64,000 nucleotides of DNA, taken from positions 2,914,001 to 2,978,000 of the forward strand of contig CP097466.1 in assembly GCA_041874725.1 (NCBI GenBank), written 5' to 3'. Below, piece after piece: positions 34,232 through 41,503 of this stretch (positions are counted from its first letter, which is position 1; each line of letters starts with the position of its first letter). The stretch is from Duganella sp. BuS-21. Its GTDB lineage: Bacteria; Pseudomonadota; Gammaproteobacteria; Burkholderiales; Burkholderiaceae_D. Below the pieces are notes generated by a model. That model did no database searches, had not been told where the DNA came from, and saw only the letters and a list, made by a program, of their open reading frames with translations. A program made the position numbers and the translations under genes.

Positions 34232-35050
34232 TCAGGCCGCACGACGCCCGGCGGCGATGCGCTCCAGCACTGCCTGCAGCTGTTCGATATCGTAGGGTTT
34301 TTGCAACGATTGAGCTGGAAAATCCAGGCGCCGCGTCAATTCCTCGCCATAACCGGAAGCAAACAGCAGCGCCAGCTGCGGCTTGTCGCGCCGCGCCAGG
34401 CGGGCCAGGTCGACGCCGGACATGCCGGGCAGGCTGACATCGGTGAACAGCACATCGTAGGCGTGCTGTTCCAGGTAGGGCAGCGCCTCCTCGCCGCTGG
34501 CCACGGCGTCCACCTCGTGACCGAGCGCGCGCAGGGTTTCGCAGACCAGGTAGCGGGCGTCTCCATTGTCTTCCACCACCAGCAGGCGCATCGGCGCGTT
34601 GCTTTCGGCCGGCGCGCCCAGGGTGGCCAGCGCCAGCGTGCACAGGACGCCGGCCACTTGCGTGTCGTCGCGAACTGGTGTGTAGTAAAGGTCGAGGGTC
34701 ACCGGTTCAACGCGGCCGTTGTGCCAGACCGGCAGCGTGCAGCCGCGATAGGCCAGGCTGCGACCGGCGCGCACATCGGCGATGACGCCGGCGTTCCAGC
34801 TCCACGCCGCCGGCTGCATGGCCGGCACGTTGCCGCCGGGAGCGCGCAGGCCGGGCAGGCCGGTCAGTTCGACATAGGCTTGGTTGTACACCATGATTTT
34901 CTGATCGCTCCACATCAGCAGCATGGCTTGCGGCGAATTGAGCATAATATCGGTGGTCAGGCGCAGGCTGGCGGGCCAGGCGGCGGGATCGCCCAGGGCG
35001 GTGTGCGACCAGTCGGGAGTCGGGAGCGTGATGGCGGAAGGTGCAGTCAT
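34232..35050 (-). CDS. PAS-receiver protein lacking a kinase core
   Basis: From the ATG at 35050 the protein is 272 aa. The N-terminal part (about 10-140) is the PAS domain usually found at the front of large hybrid kinases: DWSHTALGDPAAWPASLRLTTDIMLNSPQAMLLMW and VYNQAYVELTGLPGLRAPGG are its signature. Directly after a short linker comes a receiver (about 150-268) with LLVVEDNGDARYLV, acceptor Asp in VLFTDVSLPGMSGVDL, the Ser of LFASGYG and Lys of LQKPYD. The HisKA and HATPase that normally lie between them are absent. It looks like an internal-deletion derivative of a hybrid kinase that now acts as a phosphate sink or adaptor. An upstream start (35107) would add non-homologous residues. Confidence 0.88.
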   Translation of the reverse strand: MTAPSAITLPTPDWSHTALGDPAAWPASLRLTTDIMLNSPQAMLLMWSDQKIMVYNQAYVELTGLPGLRAPGGNVPAMQPAAWSWNAGVIADVRAGRSLAYRGCTLPVWHNGRVEPVTLDLYYTPVRDDTQVAGVLCTLALATLGAPAESNAPMRLLVVEDNGDARYLVCETLRALGHEVDAVASGEEALPYLEQHAYDVLFTDVSLPGMSGVDLARLARRDKPQLALLFASGYGEELTRRLDFPAQSLQKPYDIEQLQAVLERIAAGRRAA

Positions 35051-35117
35051 GTGCGGTTGCGAGGGTTCTCTCTTATTCGTCTTATGAAAAGGCAAAGCCG
35101 ATTGCATCGTACACGGT

Positions 35118-35146
35118 AAAAAAAAAGCCCGCTACAAGAGCGGGCT
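35118..35146 (-). terminator. Rho-independent terminator reading on the minus strand
   Basis: An 8-bp stem (AGCCCGCT, loop of 5, AGCGGGCT; plus positions 35126-35133 and 35139-35146) is followed on the minus strand by nine T residues. In the plus direction there is no T-run after the stem. It lies 68 bases upstream of the minus-strand PAS-receiver start, so it ends a short upstream transcript or acts as an attenuator. Confidence 0.8.
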
Positions 35147-35260
35147 AAATCTATTTTCTTGGAGGAGAATAGAGGAGACAGTTCAATCATGCTGCAATGC
35201 GCAAACGAATGCCAATTTAGATTGGCAATGTGAGACATCACCATCATGAATAAGAAGGGG
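35118..35260 (-). ncRNA. Candidate small RNA or attenuated leader ending at the 35118 terminator
   Basis: On the minus strand, about 110 bases upstream of the terminator contain a hairpin (TGCCAAT / ATTGGCA near 35209-35227) and a pyrimidine run CTCCTCTATTCTCCTCC (35161-35177) complementary to ribosome-binding sites. No convincing minus-strand protein is coded here. A clear promoter was not found, so both existence and 5' end are uncertain. Confidence 0.3.
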
Positions 35261-35267
35261 GGCGAGC

Positions 35268-35495
35268 ATGGCGACCGTAATAAAACATCGCAAAGTAAAA
35301 ATAGTGGTGCTGGAGCCTGACGCCGAGATCGCCGCCCATTGCGGCGAGGGCGATATCGCCATCCTGCAGGACGACGAAGGCTGGTGGGTGAAGTTCGTCG
35401 GCGCCGGCGGCGCCATCGATTGTTACGGCATTCCGTATCCGTCGTACAACGAGGCGCTGTGGTCGGCCAAGGCGGCGGCCGAATTCGGTACCTGA
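35268..35495 (+). CDS. Small hypothetical protein, 75 aa
   Basis: The protein starts at the ATG at 35268 behind a strong GAAGGGGGG ribosome site. It is acidic and soluble, with a likely beta-rich fold (VIKHRKVKIVVLEPDAEIAAHCGEGDIAILQDDEGWWVKFVGAGGAIDCYG). There is no signal peptide or membrane helix. The length and base composition look like a genuine gene and not a shadow. I do not recognise the family. It stands alone between the possible small RNA and the tRNA cluster. Confidence 0.65.
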   Translation: MATVIKHRKVKIVVLEPDAEIAAHCGEGDIAILQDDEGWWVKFVGAGGAIDCYGIPYPSYNEALWSAKAAAEFGT

Positions 35496-35681
35496 ACGCA
35501 AGGCCGAGGTGACGCATACGCGGTGCTGGACAAGCCCGGGCAACCTCCCTATAATGCTGCTTCTTTCGAGCGGCATGCTGTTCGAAAGAAATGCATCAAA
35601 GAAGTTTTGATTCGTATTTGCAGAGTGGTTGATTCGGCGGAAGATATGCCCAACCAATTAAACGGTAGTAAATGCCCAACT

Positions 35682-35709
35682 TTGCAAAACAAAATTAATG
35701 CTTTATAAT
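35682..35709 (+). promoter_or_regulatory. Promoter of the first tRNA-Arg gene
   Basis: TTGCAA (35682-35687) and TATAAT (35704-35709) are spaced by 16 bases, and the tRNA begins 11 bases after the -10 hexamer. This is a near-consensus sigma-70 promoter. Confidence 0.8.
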
Positions 35710-35720
35710 GCTTCCACAGT

Positions 35721-35797
35721 GCGGCTGTAGCTCAGCTGGATAGAGTACTTGGCTACGAACCAAGGGGTCGTGGGTTCGATTCCTGCCAGCCGCACCA
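35721..35797 (+). tRNA. tRNA-Arg (anticodon ACG), copy 1
   Basis: A 77-base cloverleaf with encoded CCA: acceptor GCGGCTG/CAGCCGC, D-arm AGCTGGATAGAGT, anticodon stem CTTGG/CCAAG with loop CTACGAA giving anticodon ACG, T-arm GTGGGTTCGATTCCTGC. It reads CGN codons, with A34 deaminated to inosine in bacteria. Identical to copies 2 and 3. Confidence 0.97.
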
Positions 35798-35832
35798 TCG
35801 TTTTACCCAGGAGCGTCGGAAGATTTTCCTGT

Positions 35833-35859
35833 TTGCAAACAAGAAAGTGCTGTTATAAT
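35833..35859 (+). promoter_or_regulatory. Promoter between tRNA copies 1 and 2
   Basis: TTGCAA (35833-35838) and a perfect TATAAT (35854-35859) with a 15-base spacer (16 if the -35 is read as TTTGCA). The second tRNA starts 11 bases after the -10, as for copy 1, so the second gene has its own promoter. Confidence 0.75.
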
Positions 35860-35869
35860 CTTGTTTTTT

Positions 35870-35946
35870 GCGGCTGTAGCTCAGCTGGATAGAGTACTTG
35901 GCTACGAACCAAGGGGTCGTGGGTTCGATTCCTGCCAGCCGCACCA
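35870..35946 (+). tRNA. tRNA-Arg (anticodon ACG), copy 2
   Basis: Base-for-base identical to copy 1 over all 77 positions, including the encoded CCA. Anticodon ACG. It has its own TATAAT box upstream, separated from copy 1 by a 72-base spacer. Confidence 0.97.
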
Positions 35947-36012
35947 GATTTTGTCCTTGGATAGACTGTCGAGTCTGTCTGATAAGCAGTTTAAGTGGTA
36001 AAAACGTTTTAC

Positions 36013-36089
36013 GCGGCTGTAGCTCAGCTGGATAGAGTACTTGGCTACGAACCAAGGGGTCGTGGGTTCGATTCCTGCCAGCCGCACCA
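36013..36089 (+). tRNA. tRNA-Arg (anticodon ACG), copy 3
   Basis: Identical to copies 1 and 2. The 66-base spacer before it has no clear -10/-35 pair, so it is probably co-transcribed from the promoter of copy 2. A terminator follows 16 bases after its CCA end. Confidence 0.97.
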
Positions 36090-36105
36090 AAATTCGTTAG
36101 TGGAC

Positions 36106-36135
36106 GGGCCTGAAGAGCAATCTTCAGGCCCTTTT
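36106..36135 (+). terminator. Rho-independent terminator of the tRNA-Arg cluster
   Basis: A perfect 11-bp stem GGGCCTGAAGA / TCTTCAGGCCC with a GCAA tetraloop, followed by TTTT. Confidence 0.9.
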
Positions 36136-36211
36136 ACTTTGCGCTTTGAGTTACGTCAGATGCGGGCTCAAGTCCGCACGATAGACTGCCTCTCTTGACC
36201 AGGAGGGCATT

Positions 36212-36478
36212 ATGGCGAATGATAAAAGCATGGAGCTACGCGTCTCGCTACAGGAGCATCAGGTGGAAGCACTGGTGGACATCGTGACGGAAATCCGTGA
36301 TAACTACGTCACCAAGGCTTATCTTGATGAGCGGCTATCGCGCTACGCAACGAAGGAAGACCTGGAGCGTGTCCGGCAGGATACGCGCAACTGGGTGATT
36401 ACTGTCGGCATCTCCCTCGCAGCGCTGCAGTTCGCCGTGCAATATGCCTTCTTCCAACTATATCTGCACGTGCGCTGA
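36212..36478 (+). CDS. Small coiled-coil protein with C-terminal membrane helix
   Basis: The 88-aa protein starts at 36212 after a strong AGGAGGG site (36201-36207). It has an acidic helical N-terminal half (LQEHQVEALVDIVTEIRDNYVTKAYLDERLSRYATKEDLERVRQDT) and one C-terminal membrane helix (about 63-83, WVITVGISLAALQFAVQYAFF). The design matches the protein at 18990 (coiled coil, xATKExxxR segment, tail anchor) and CCDC90/DUF1640-like proteins. Such proteins occur near phage or stress genes, but nothing here shows which. Function unknown. A short gap separates it from lldD. Confidence 0.7.
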   Translation: MANDKSMELRVSLQEHQVEALVDIVTEIRDNYVTKAYLDERLSRYATKEDLERVRQDTRNWVITVGISLAALQFAVQYAFFQLYLHVR

Positions 36479-36548
36479 GCACACATCCCTATTGGCATTT
36501 TCTTAAAAATGCCCGATGATCTGTCGATCATTACTATGGGGAGTGGGC

Positions 36549-37694
36549 GTGACCATCATCACCAGCATTGAAGACCTGCGCGTTCTGGCGAAAAAGCGCG
36601 TGCCGCGCATGTTTTACGATTACGCCGATGCCGGATCCTGGACCGAATCCACCTACCGCGCCAACAACGAAGACTTCGCCAAGATCAAATTCCGCCAGCG
36701 CGTTGCCGTGAATCTGGAAAACCGCTCGCTGGCCAGCACCATGATCGGCCAGGACGTGGCCATGCCGGTGGCGCTGGCGCCGACCGGCCTGACCGGCATG
36801 CAGCACGCCGACGGCGAAATCCTTGCCGCCAAGGCCGCCGAAAAGTTCGGCGTGCCGTTCACGCTGTCGACCATGAGCATCTGCTCGATCGAAGACATCG
36901 CCGCCAACACCCGCCAGCCGTTCTGGTTCCAGCTCTACGTGATGAAGGACCGCGAGTTCATCAACCGCCTGATCGACCGCGCCAAGGCCGCGCGCTGCTC
37001 GGCGCTGGTGCTGACGCTGGACCTGCAGGTGCTGGGCCAGCGCCACAAGGACTTGCGCAACGGCCTGTCGGCGCCGCCCAAGCTTACCATCGCCAATATG
37101 CTCAACCTGGCCACCAAGCCGCGCTGGTGCCTCGGCATGCTGGGCACCCGGCGCCGCAGCTTCGGCAACATCGTCGGCCACGCCACGTCGGTGTCGGACA
37201 TGTCGTCGCTGTCTTCCTGGACCAGCCAGCAGTTCGACCTCAGCCTGTCGTGGAAAGACGTGGAGTGGATCAAGCAGCGCTGGGGCGGCAAGCTGATCAT
37301 CAAAGGCATCATGGACGCGGAAGACGCGCGGCTGTGCGTGGAAAGCGGCGCCGATGCGCTGATCGTCTCCAACCACGGCGGCCGCCAGCTCGACGGCGCC
37401 GAATCGTCGATCGGCGCGCTGCCGGCGATTGCCGACGCGGTGGGCAAGCAGATCGAAGTCCACATGGACGGCGGCATCCGCTCCGGCCAGGACGTGATCA
37501 AGGCGCTGGCGCTGGGCGCGAAGGGCGTCTACATCGGCCGTCCCTTCCTGTACGGGCTGGGCGCGATGGGCGAGCAGGGCGTGAGCAAATGCCTGGACAT
37601 CATCCGCAACGAGCTGGACCTGACCATGGCCTTCTGCGGCCTGCGCGACGTGCGCCAGGTCGATCAACATATTTTGCTGCCGGGGAGTTTTTAA
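36549..37694 (+). CDS. lldD: L-lactate dehydrogenase, FMN-dependent (LldD)
   Basis: The start is the GTG at 36549, five bases after GGGGAG; this gives 381 aa, the usual length. FMN alpha-hydroxy acid dehydrogenase motifs are present: PRMFYDYADAGSWTESTYRAN, APTGLTGMQHADGE, STMSICSIEDIA, FQLYVMKDREF, LTLDLQVLGQRHKDLRNGL, KGIMDAEDARLCVESGADALIVSNHGGRQLDG (active-site His and Arg), and VHMDGGIRSGQDVIKALALGAKGVYIGRPFLYG. It oxidises L-lactate to pyruvate and feeds electrons to quinone at the membrane. The LldD assignment rests on the RHKDLRNGL and GAMGEQGV context; a related glycolate or mandelate oxidase is possible. It overlaps the VOC gene by one base (TAATG). Confidence 0.9.
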   Translation: MTIITSIEDLRVLAKKRVPRMFYDYADAGSWTESTYRANNEDFAKIKFRQRVAVNLENRSLASTMIGQDVAMPVALAPTGLTGMQHADGEILAAKAAEKFGVPFTLSTMSICSIEDIAANTRQPFWFQLYVMKDREFINRLIDRAKAARCSALVLTLDLQVLGQRHKDLRNGLSAPPKLTIANMLNLATKPRWCLGMLGTRRRSFGNIVGHATSVSDMSSLSSWTSQQFDLSLSWKDVEWIKQRWGGKLIIKGIMDAEDARLCVESGADALIVSNHGGRQLDGAESSIGALPAIADAVGKQIEVHMDGGIRSGQDVIKALALGAKGVYIGRPFLYGLGAMGEQGVSKCLDIIRNELDLTMAFCGLRDVRQVDQHILLPGSF

Positions 37695-38182
37695 TGCTGG
37701 ATAAAGCGCTAGGGCACACCTACATCTCTGGGGAAACGTCGGCGCCAAGCCAGCGCATGCACATGGTGCTGCTGGGCGTGGAGAACGTGGCGCATTCGGC
37801 GACATTTTACGAAGCCCTGGGCTGGACCCGGTCGCCGACCAGCAGCGACGGCTTCGTCAAGTTCAATATGGGCGGCTACGCGATCAGCCTGATCAACCGG
37901 AACGACCTCGCCAAGGATGCGCTTGAGCCGACCGCAGCAAAAACCGGCTTTTCCGGCGTCGCACTGATCCACATGGCGCGCCAGCCGCAAGACGTGCCGC
38001 GCATTTTGGCCCAGGCCGAGGCGGCGGGCGGGGTCATCGTCAAACCTGCCACGCGCACCCACTGGGGCATCGCCGGCTACTTCAAGGATCCCGATGGCCA
38101 CCTGTTTGAAGTCGACTACGAACCGGTGTGGGTCTTCGATGACGCCCACCACCTCGTCGTCGACCGGATTGCCGGCGCGTAG
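37694..38182 (+). CDS. VOC (glyoxalase-like) family protein
   Basis: The 162-aa protein starts at the ATG overlapping the lldD stop (TAATG), so it is translationally coupled to lldD. The VOC fold is shown by MHMVLLGVENVAHSATFYEALGWTRSP, FNMGGYAISLINRNDLAKDA and the second module FSGVALIHMARQPQDVPRILAQAEAAGGVIVKPATRTHWGIAGYFKDPDGHLFEVDYEP. The GYFxDPDGHxxE motif with the metal-binding His/Glu is typical. Members include glyoxalases, fosfomycin/bleomycin-resistance and dioxygenase-like proteins; the reaction here is unknown. Coupling to lactate oxidation makes methylglyoxal or another oxoacid handling role plausible. Confidence 0.88.
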   Translation: MLDKALGHTYISGETSAPSQRMHMVLLGVENVAHSATFYEALGWTRSPTSSDGFVKFNMGGYAISLINRNDLAKDALEPTAAKTGFSGVALIHMARQPQDVPRILAQAEAAGGVIVKPATRTHWGIAGYFKDPDGHLFEVDYEPVWVFDDAHHLVVDRIAGA

Positions 38183-38365
38183 CCGAGAGGTATTGGTGCG
38201 CCGGCTGGCTCAAGACCGAGTCGACCAAATCATTCCACTGGTCCGCATCTTCCTGCAGTTCATCTGAGCGAACTGCAGTTCATCGCAATTGGGGGGCATG
38301 TGAATTGACGATGTGACACACTCGATTCACCAGTTGCATTTCTTCGCTAACCCCCAATCTCGACT

Positions 38366-39667
38366 ATGAAGCGACTTTTAATAATTCTCTCAAGTATTTT
38401 CGGCCTCCTGCTCGGCGGCTGCCAATACAACCCAAGCCAGCGCACTGCTGCGGATGCGGTTCATGTGCAGACTGACGGCCTGTTCGAGAAGCTTGTCGCC
38501 ATCAGGCGAGATCTCCACCAGCACCCTGAAGTGGCGGGCGATGAATCTCGGACTTCCGCGACCATCGCCACGCATTTGCGTGGCATGGGGCTTGAAGTTC
38601 AGACTGGCCAGTACGGCCACAGTGTAATTGGAATACTGCGAGGCGGGCACCCGGGAAAGACCGTTGCATGGCGAGCCGAGCTTGATGCGCTTCCTGGCGA
38701 GTTCCGTGATCCCGCACGCTTCAGGTCGCAGAATCCCGGTGTTCACCATGCCTGCGGGCACGATATCCACATTGCAATTGCCTTAGGAATCGCCGAGGTT
38801 CTTGCCAAGCAGCGGGAGTCCTTGCGTGGAACGGTGGTCTTCGTGTTTCAGTCCGACGAGGAGACCTTCAAGGGCGCAAAGGGCTTGATCGACCGCGGCG
38901 TTTTCTCGTCCATTATCCCGGATGAGATCTACGGCTTGCACGTGACGCCATTGCCCGTTGGGCAGATTGTGGTCCGGGAGAATGAGATGTTCGCATATCA
39001 GCGGCGAGTCAGCATCAGGCTGAAAAAGGAATTGTCGAAGGCGGATATCGTGCAGTTGACGAAGAATGTGAACAGTGAGCTGTCGCGGAGCCAGATTGGC
39101 GCCAAGCCTTGGGAGATTCAGCATATTAGCGATCCGGTGCTCGGATTGACGTCCCCGCGCACTGCGTTTCAGGACTATCTGATCATGGATGGGACCTTTG
39201 ATACGCGCACCGAAAACGATGAGCTTGTTCTTGATTTTTATCTATATGAAACAGCCGCATCTAAGCTGGAAGGCATCATTTCTCGCGTCGAGCGCGTGAT
39301 TGATGCCAGCGGCCACAACAGCCAATTGGTCTCCGTGTCGTACATACAAGAGAATCCCACTGTGCTCAACAATGCCGCACTGACTCGCTCTGCCATCCGC
39401 ACGCTGCAGCGCCACCGCGGAGTTGACGCGGTCAGGCCAGCGTTTGGACAGGCGCCGTTCTTCAATGATGACTTCGCGTACTTTCAACAGAAAATTCCGG
39501 GTGTGTATTTTTTCCTCGGCGGATCAAATGCCGAGAAAGGTTTGATTGCAATGAACCACGCTCCCGATTTTCAAGTCGATGAAGAAAGCATCCGAGTCGG
39601 AGTAAGCAGCTTCTCGTCCTTGATCATTGCGCGGCTGGGAACGCCTGACCAGGCTGAGCGAGAGTAG
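38366..39667 (+). CDS. M20-family amidohydrolase/peptidase lipoprotein
   Basis: The 433-aa protein has a lipoprotein signal peptide (lipobox LLGGC), so it is anchored at the outer or inner membrane facing the periplasm. The body is M20 metallopeptidase/amidohydrolase: LVAIRRDLHQHPEVAGDESRTSA, AWRAELDALPG, GVHHACGHDIHIAIALG (metal ligands), FVFQSDEETFKGAKGLID and IYGLHVTPLPVG, with the C-terminal NHAPDFQVDEES. These are the hippurate/IAA-amino acid hydrolase class landmarks. Its base composition is visibly more AT-rich than its neighbours, and its 5' flank (38183-38365) is non-coding, hinting at acquisition. Substrate unknown. Confidence 0.85.
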   Translation: MKRLLIILSSIFGLLLGGCQYNPSQRTAADAVHVQTDGLFEKLVAIRRDLHQHPEVAGDESRTSATIATHLRGMGLEVQTGQYGHSVIGILRGGHPGKTVAWRAELDALPGEFRDPARFRSQNPGVHHACGHDIHIAIALGIAEVLAKQRESLRGTVVFVFQSDEETFKGAKGLIDRGVFSSIIPDEIYGLHVTPLPVGQIVVRENEMFAYQRRVSIRLKKELSKADIVQLTKNVNSELSRSQIGAKPWEIQHISDPVLGLTSPRTAFQDYLIMDGTFDTRTENDELVLDFYLYETAASKLEGIISRVERVIDASGHNSQLVSVSYIQENPTVLNNAALTRSAIRTLQRHRGVDAVRPAFGQAPFFNDDFAYFQQKIPGVYFFLGGSNAEKGLIAMNHAPDFQVDEESIRVGVSSFSSLIIARLGTPDQAERE

Positions 39668-39700
39668 GCCCGTCACTGCGGACGCGCATCAATTTCGCGC

Positions 39701-40507
39701 TTAGTTTTTTTCAAGCAGTTGCGCTACCGCAGCGACGATGGCGGTCGGATCGGCTTGCGCTACTTCGACCACCTTGATATCGCCAAAGGGCTTGCGGGCC
39801 TTGCGTAGTTGGTCGGCGCTGGTGTCAAGGCTGTCCAGTTCCGAGGCGCGGGCGCGCCAGTAGGTCGGCTTGGCGGTCTGCGCTGCTTGCGCCGACGCCA
39901 GAGCGGGGCCGATGTCGGCGTTCATGCCGTTTGATGGGTAGCCGCAAGCGGCGCCCGGCTTGCCTTGCTCCGCCGCCGTCAGGCAGGCCACCACCGCATC
40001 GAGCCGGGCCGCGCGATCGGCCGGCAGTGCATCTTCGTGCATGGCGTCCACCAGCACCAGGCCGGCGACGTTGGCGCCGCGCGAACGCAGCGCAAAGTGC
40101 TGCGAGATCAGCGCGCCATAGCCGGCGCCCACCAGCACGAACGGGCCTTCCATCCTGGCATTCTTGATCAGGAAGTTGAGGTCCTTGCTGGCGTTGGCCA
40201 CCGTCGCCGGACGGATGATGGGATCACTCGATCCCATGCCGCCACGGTCATACACGCAGGCGCGCGTGCGCTTGGCGACCTCCGGCAGCACCGCCGACCA
40301 GTCCCAGCCCGCGCGGCCGGTGTCGGCCTCGAACAATACGGTCGGCGAGCCCTTGCCGCTGCAGTAAAGATTGAGCTTGCGCCCGCCGACATCGACGCGT
40401 ACTTGCGGGCCGGCGAGGGCATCCTGCCCGGCGGGTGGTGCGGCGTATGCGCTGGCGCTGGCCAGCAGGAGAGCGGAAGTGATCAGGGTGAGTGCGGATG
40501 TGGTCAT
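39701..40507 (-). CDS. Exported alpha/beta-hydrolase fold protein lacking catalytic Ser and His
   Basis: From the ATG at 40507 the protein is 268 aa with a signal peptide (LITSALLLASASAYAAPP). It aligns in pattern with alpha/beta hydrolases: VRVDVGGRKLNLYCSGKGSPTVLFEADTGRAGWDWSAVLP, TRACVYDRGGMGSSDP, then the nucleophile elbow, then ANVAGLVLVDAMHED. The elbow, normally GHSxGG, reads GAGYGA (Ala128, Gly129), so the Ser is Gly. Near the C-terminus the usual GH(D/P)xP pattern reads VAQADPTAI, with no His. The protein is therefore predicted to be non-catalytic, possibly a binding protein. It converges with the M20 gene. Confidence 0.8.
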   Translation of the reverse strand: MTTSALTLITSALLLASASAYAAPPAGQDALAGPQVRVDVGGRKLNLYCSGKGSPTVLFEADTGRAGWDWSAVLPEVAKRTRACVYDRGGMGSSDPIIRPATVANASKDLNFLIKNARMEGPFVLVGAGYGALISQHFALRSRGANVAGLVLVDAMHEDALPADRAARLDAVVACLTAAEQGKPGAACGYPSNGMNADIGPALASAQAAQTAKPTYWRARASELDSLDTSADQLRKARKPFGDIKVVEVAQADPTAIVAAVAQLLEKN

Positions 40508-40531
40508 GGTGTGTGGCTTAGTGTTCAAGGT

Positions 40532-41503
40532 TCAGGAGACGACGTTGCGCGGCGTGCCGGCGGCCCAGGCTTCGATGTTGTCGATCAGCTGATCGGCCAG
40601 CGTTTGCATGGCCTGCGTGCTGGCCCAGGCCGAATGCGGTGTCAGCAGGAAGTTGGGCAGGCGCAGCTTGAGCAGGACGTTGTCTTCCGGCGGCGGCTCC
40701 CGGGTCAGCACGTCGAAGCCGGCGCCGCCGATCACGCCCGCGCGCAGGGCGTCGGCCAGCGCCGTTTCATCCACCAGCCCGCCGCGTGCGGTGTTGATCA
40801 GCAGGGCGGTGCGCTTCATGCGGATCAGCTCCTTGGCGCTGATCATATTGCGTGTCTTGTCGTTGAGCGGCAGGTGCAGGCTGATCACGTCCGAGGTCTC
40901 CAGCACTTCATCGAAGCTGGCTTCGCGCACGCCGTCCGCCGCCGCGTCGGGCAACGGCGAGCGGGTGTGGACGATCACTTCCATGCCGAAGGCGCGGGCG
41001 ATGCGCGCCGTGGCCTGGCCCAGCGCGCCGTAGCCGTACAGGCCCAGACGGCTGCCGGCCAGGTCGGTCACCGGATGGCCGAACAGGCAGAAATTCTGCG
41101 ACTTCTCCCATAGGCCCGCTTCGATATCGGCGCGGTAGGCCACCAGTTGCCGGCGCAGCGCCAGGATCAGCGCGAAAGTGTGCTCGGGCAGCGTGTGTAC
41201 CGCGTAGTTGCGAATGTTGCTGACCACGATGCCGCGCTGGACGGCGGCCGCCACGTCGATCATATTGGTGCCGGTGGCGGCCATGGCGATCATCTTCAGG
41301 TCCGGCAGCTGCGCCATGTGGTCCGCCGACAGCGCCACCTTGTTGCTGATGGCGATGGTGGCGCGCGCGTCGCGCAGGCGCTGCACCGTGTCGGCCGCGC
41401 GCGTGGCCGGGTAGTCGGTCCATTCGTGCGCGAAGGACGGCTTGCGTACATTGGCGATCAGGCTGTCGCGGTCGAGGAAAACGATGCGGTGTGCTTCGGT
41501 CAT
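40532..41503 (-). CDS. D-2-hydroxyacid dehydrogenase (NAD-dependent)
   Basis: From the ATG at 41503 the protein is 323 aa. The family landmarks are present: KMIAMAATGTNMIDVAAAVQRGIVVSNIRNYAVHTLPEHTFALILALRR, the dinucleotide motif LGLYGYGALGQATARIARAFGMEV, and the catalytic-loop strings DVISLHLPLNDKTRNMIS, ALLINTARGGLVDETALADALRAG, GGAGFDVLTREPP and LLTPHSAWAS with the active-site His. The GYGALGQ motif replaces the usual GxGxxG. It may reduce glyoxylate or hydroxypyruvate or act as a D-lactate-type dehydrogenase; specificity is not visible. It overlaps the upstream LysR gene by 4 bases and is coupled to it. Confidence 0.9.
   Translation of the reverse strand: MTEAHRIVFLDRDSLIANVRKPSFAHEWTDYPATRAADTVQRLRDARATIAISNKVALSADHMAQLPDLKMIAMAATGTNMIDVAAAVQRGIVVSNIRNYAVHTLPEHTFALILALRRQLVAYRADIEAGLWEKSQNFCLFGHPVTDLAGSRLGLYGYGALGQATARIARAFGMEVIVHTRSPLPDAAADGVREASFDEVLETSDVISLHLPLNDKTRNMISAKELIRMKRTALLINTARGGLVDETALADALRAGVIGGAGFDVLTREPPPEDNVLLKLRLPNFLLTPHSAWASTQAMQTLADQLIDNIEAWAAGTPRNVVS

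Noticed and set aside
35189..35233. A 14-codon plus-strand frame after GGAGGAG and GAGGAG.
   Set aside because: Very short, no conservation evidence, and the spacing to the ATG is long; listed only as an alternative reading of the 35.1-kb region.
35753..36090. Short minus-strand frames over the tRNA cluster whose text repeats WQESNPRPLGS.
   Set aside because: These are translations of the tRNA-Arg sequence itself, a known source of spurious annotated proteins.
38253..38284. A 12-bp direct repeat (CTGCAGTTCATC) upstream of the M20 gene.
   Set aside because: Only two copies 20 bases apart with no binding-site context; kept only as a side note on the atypical flank.
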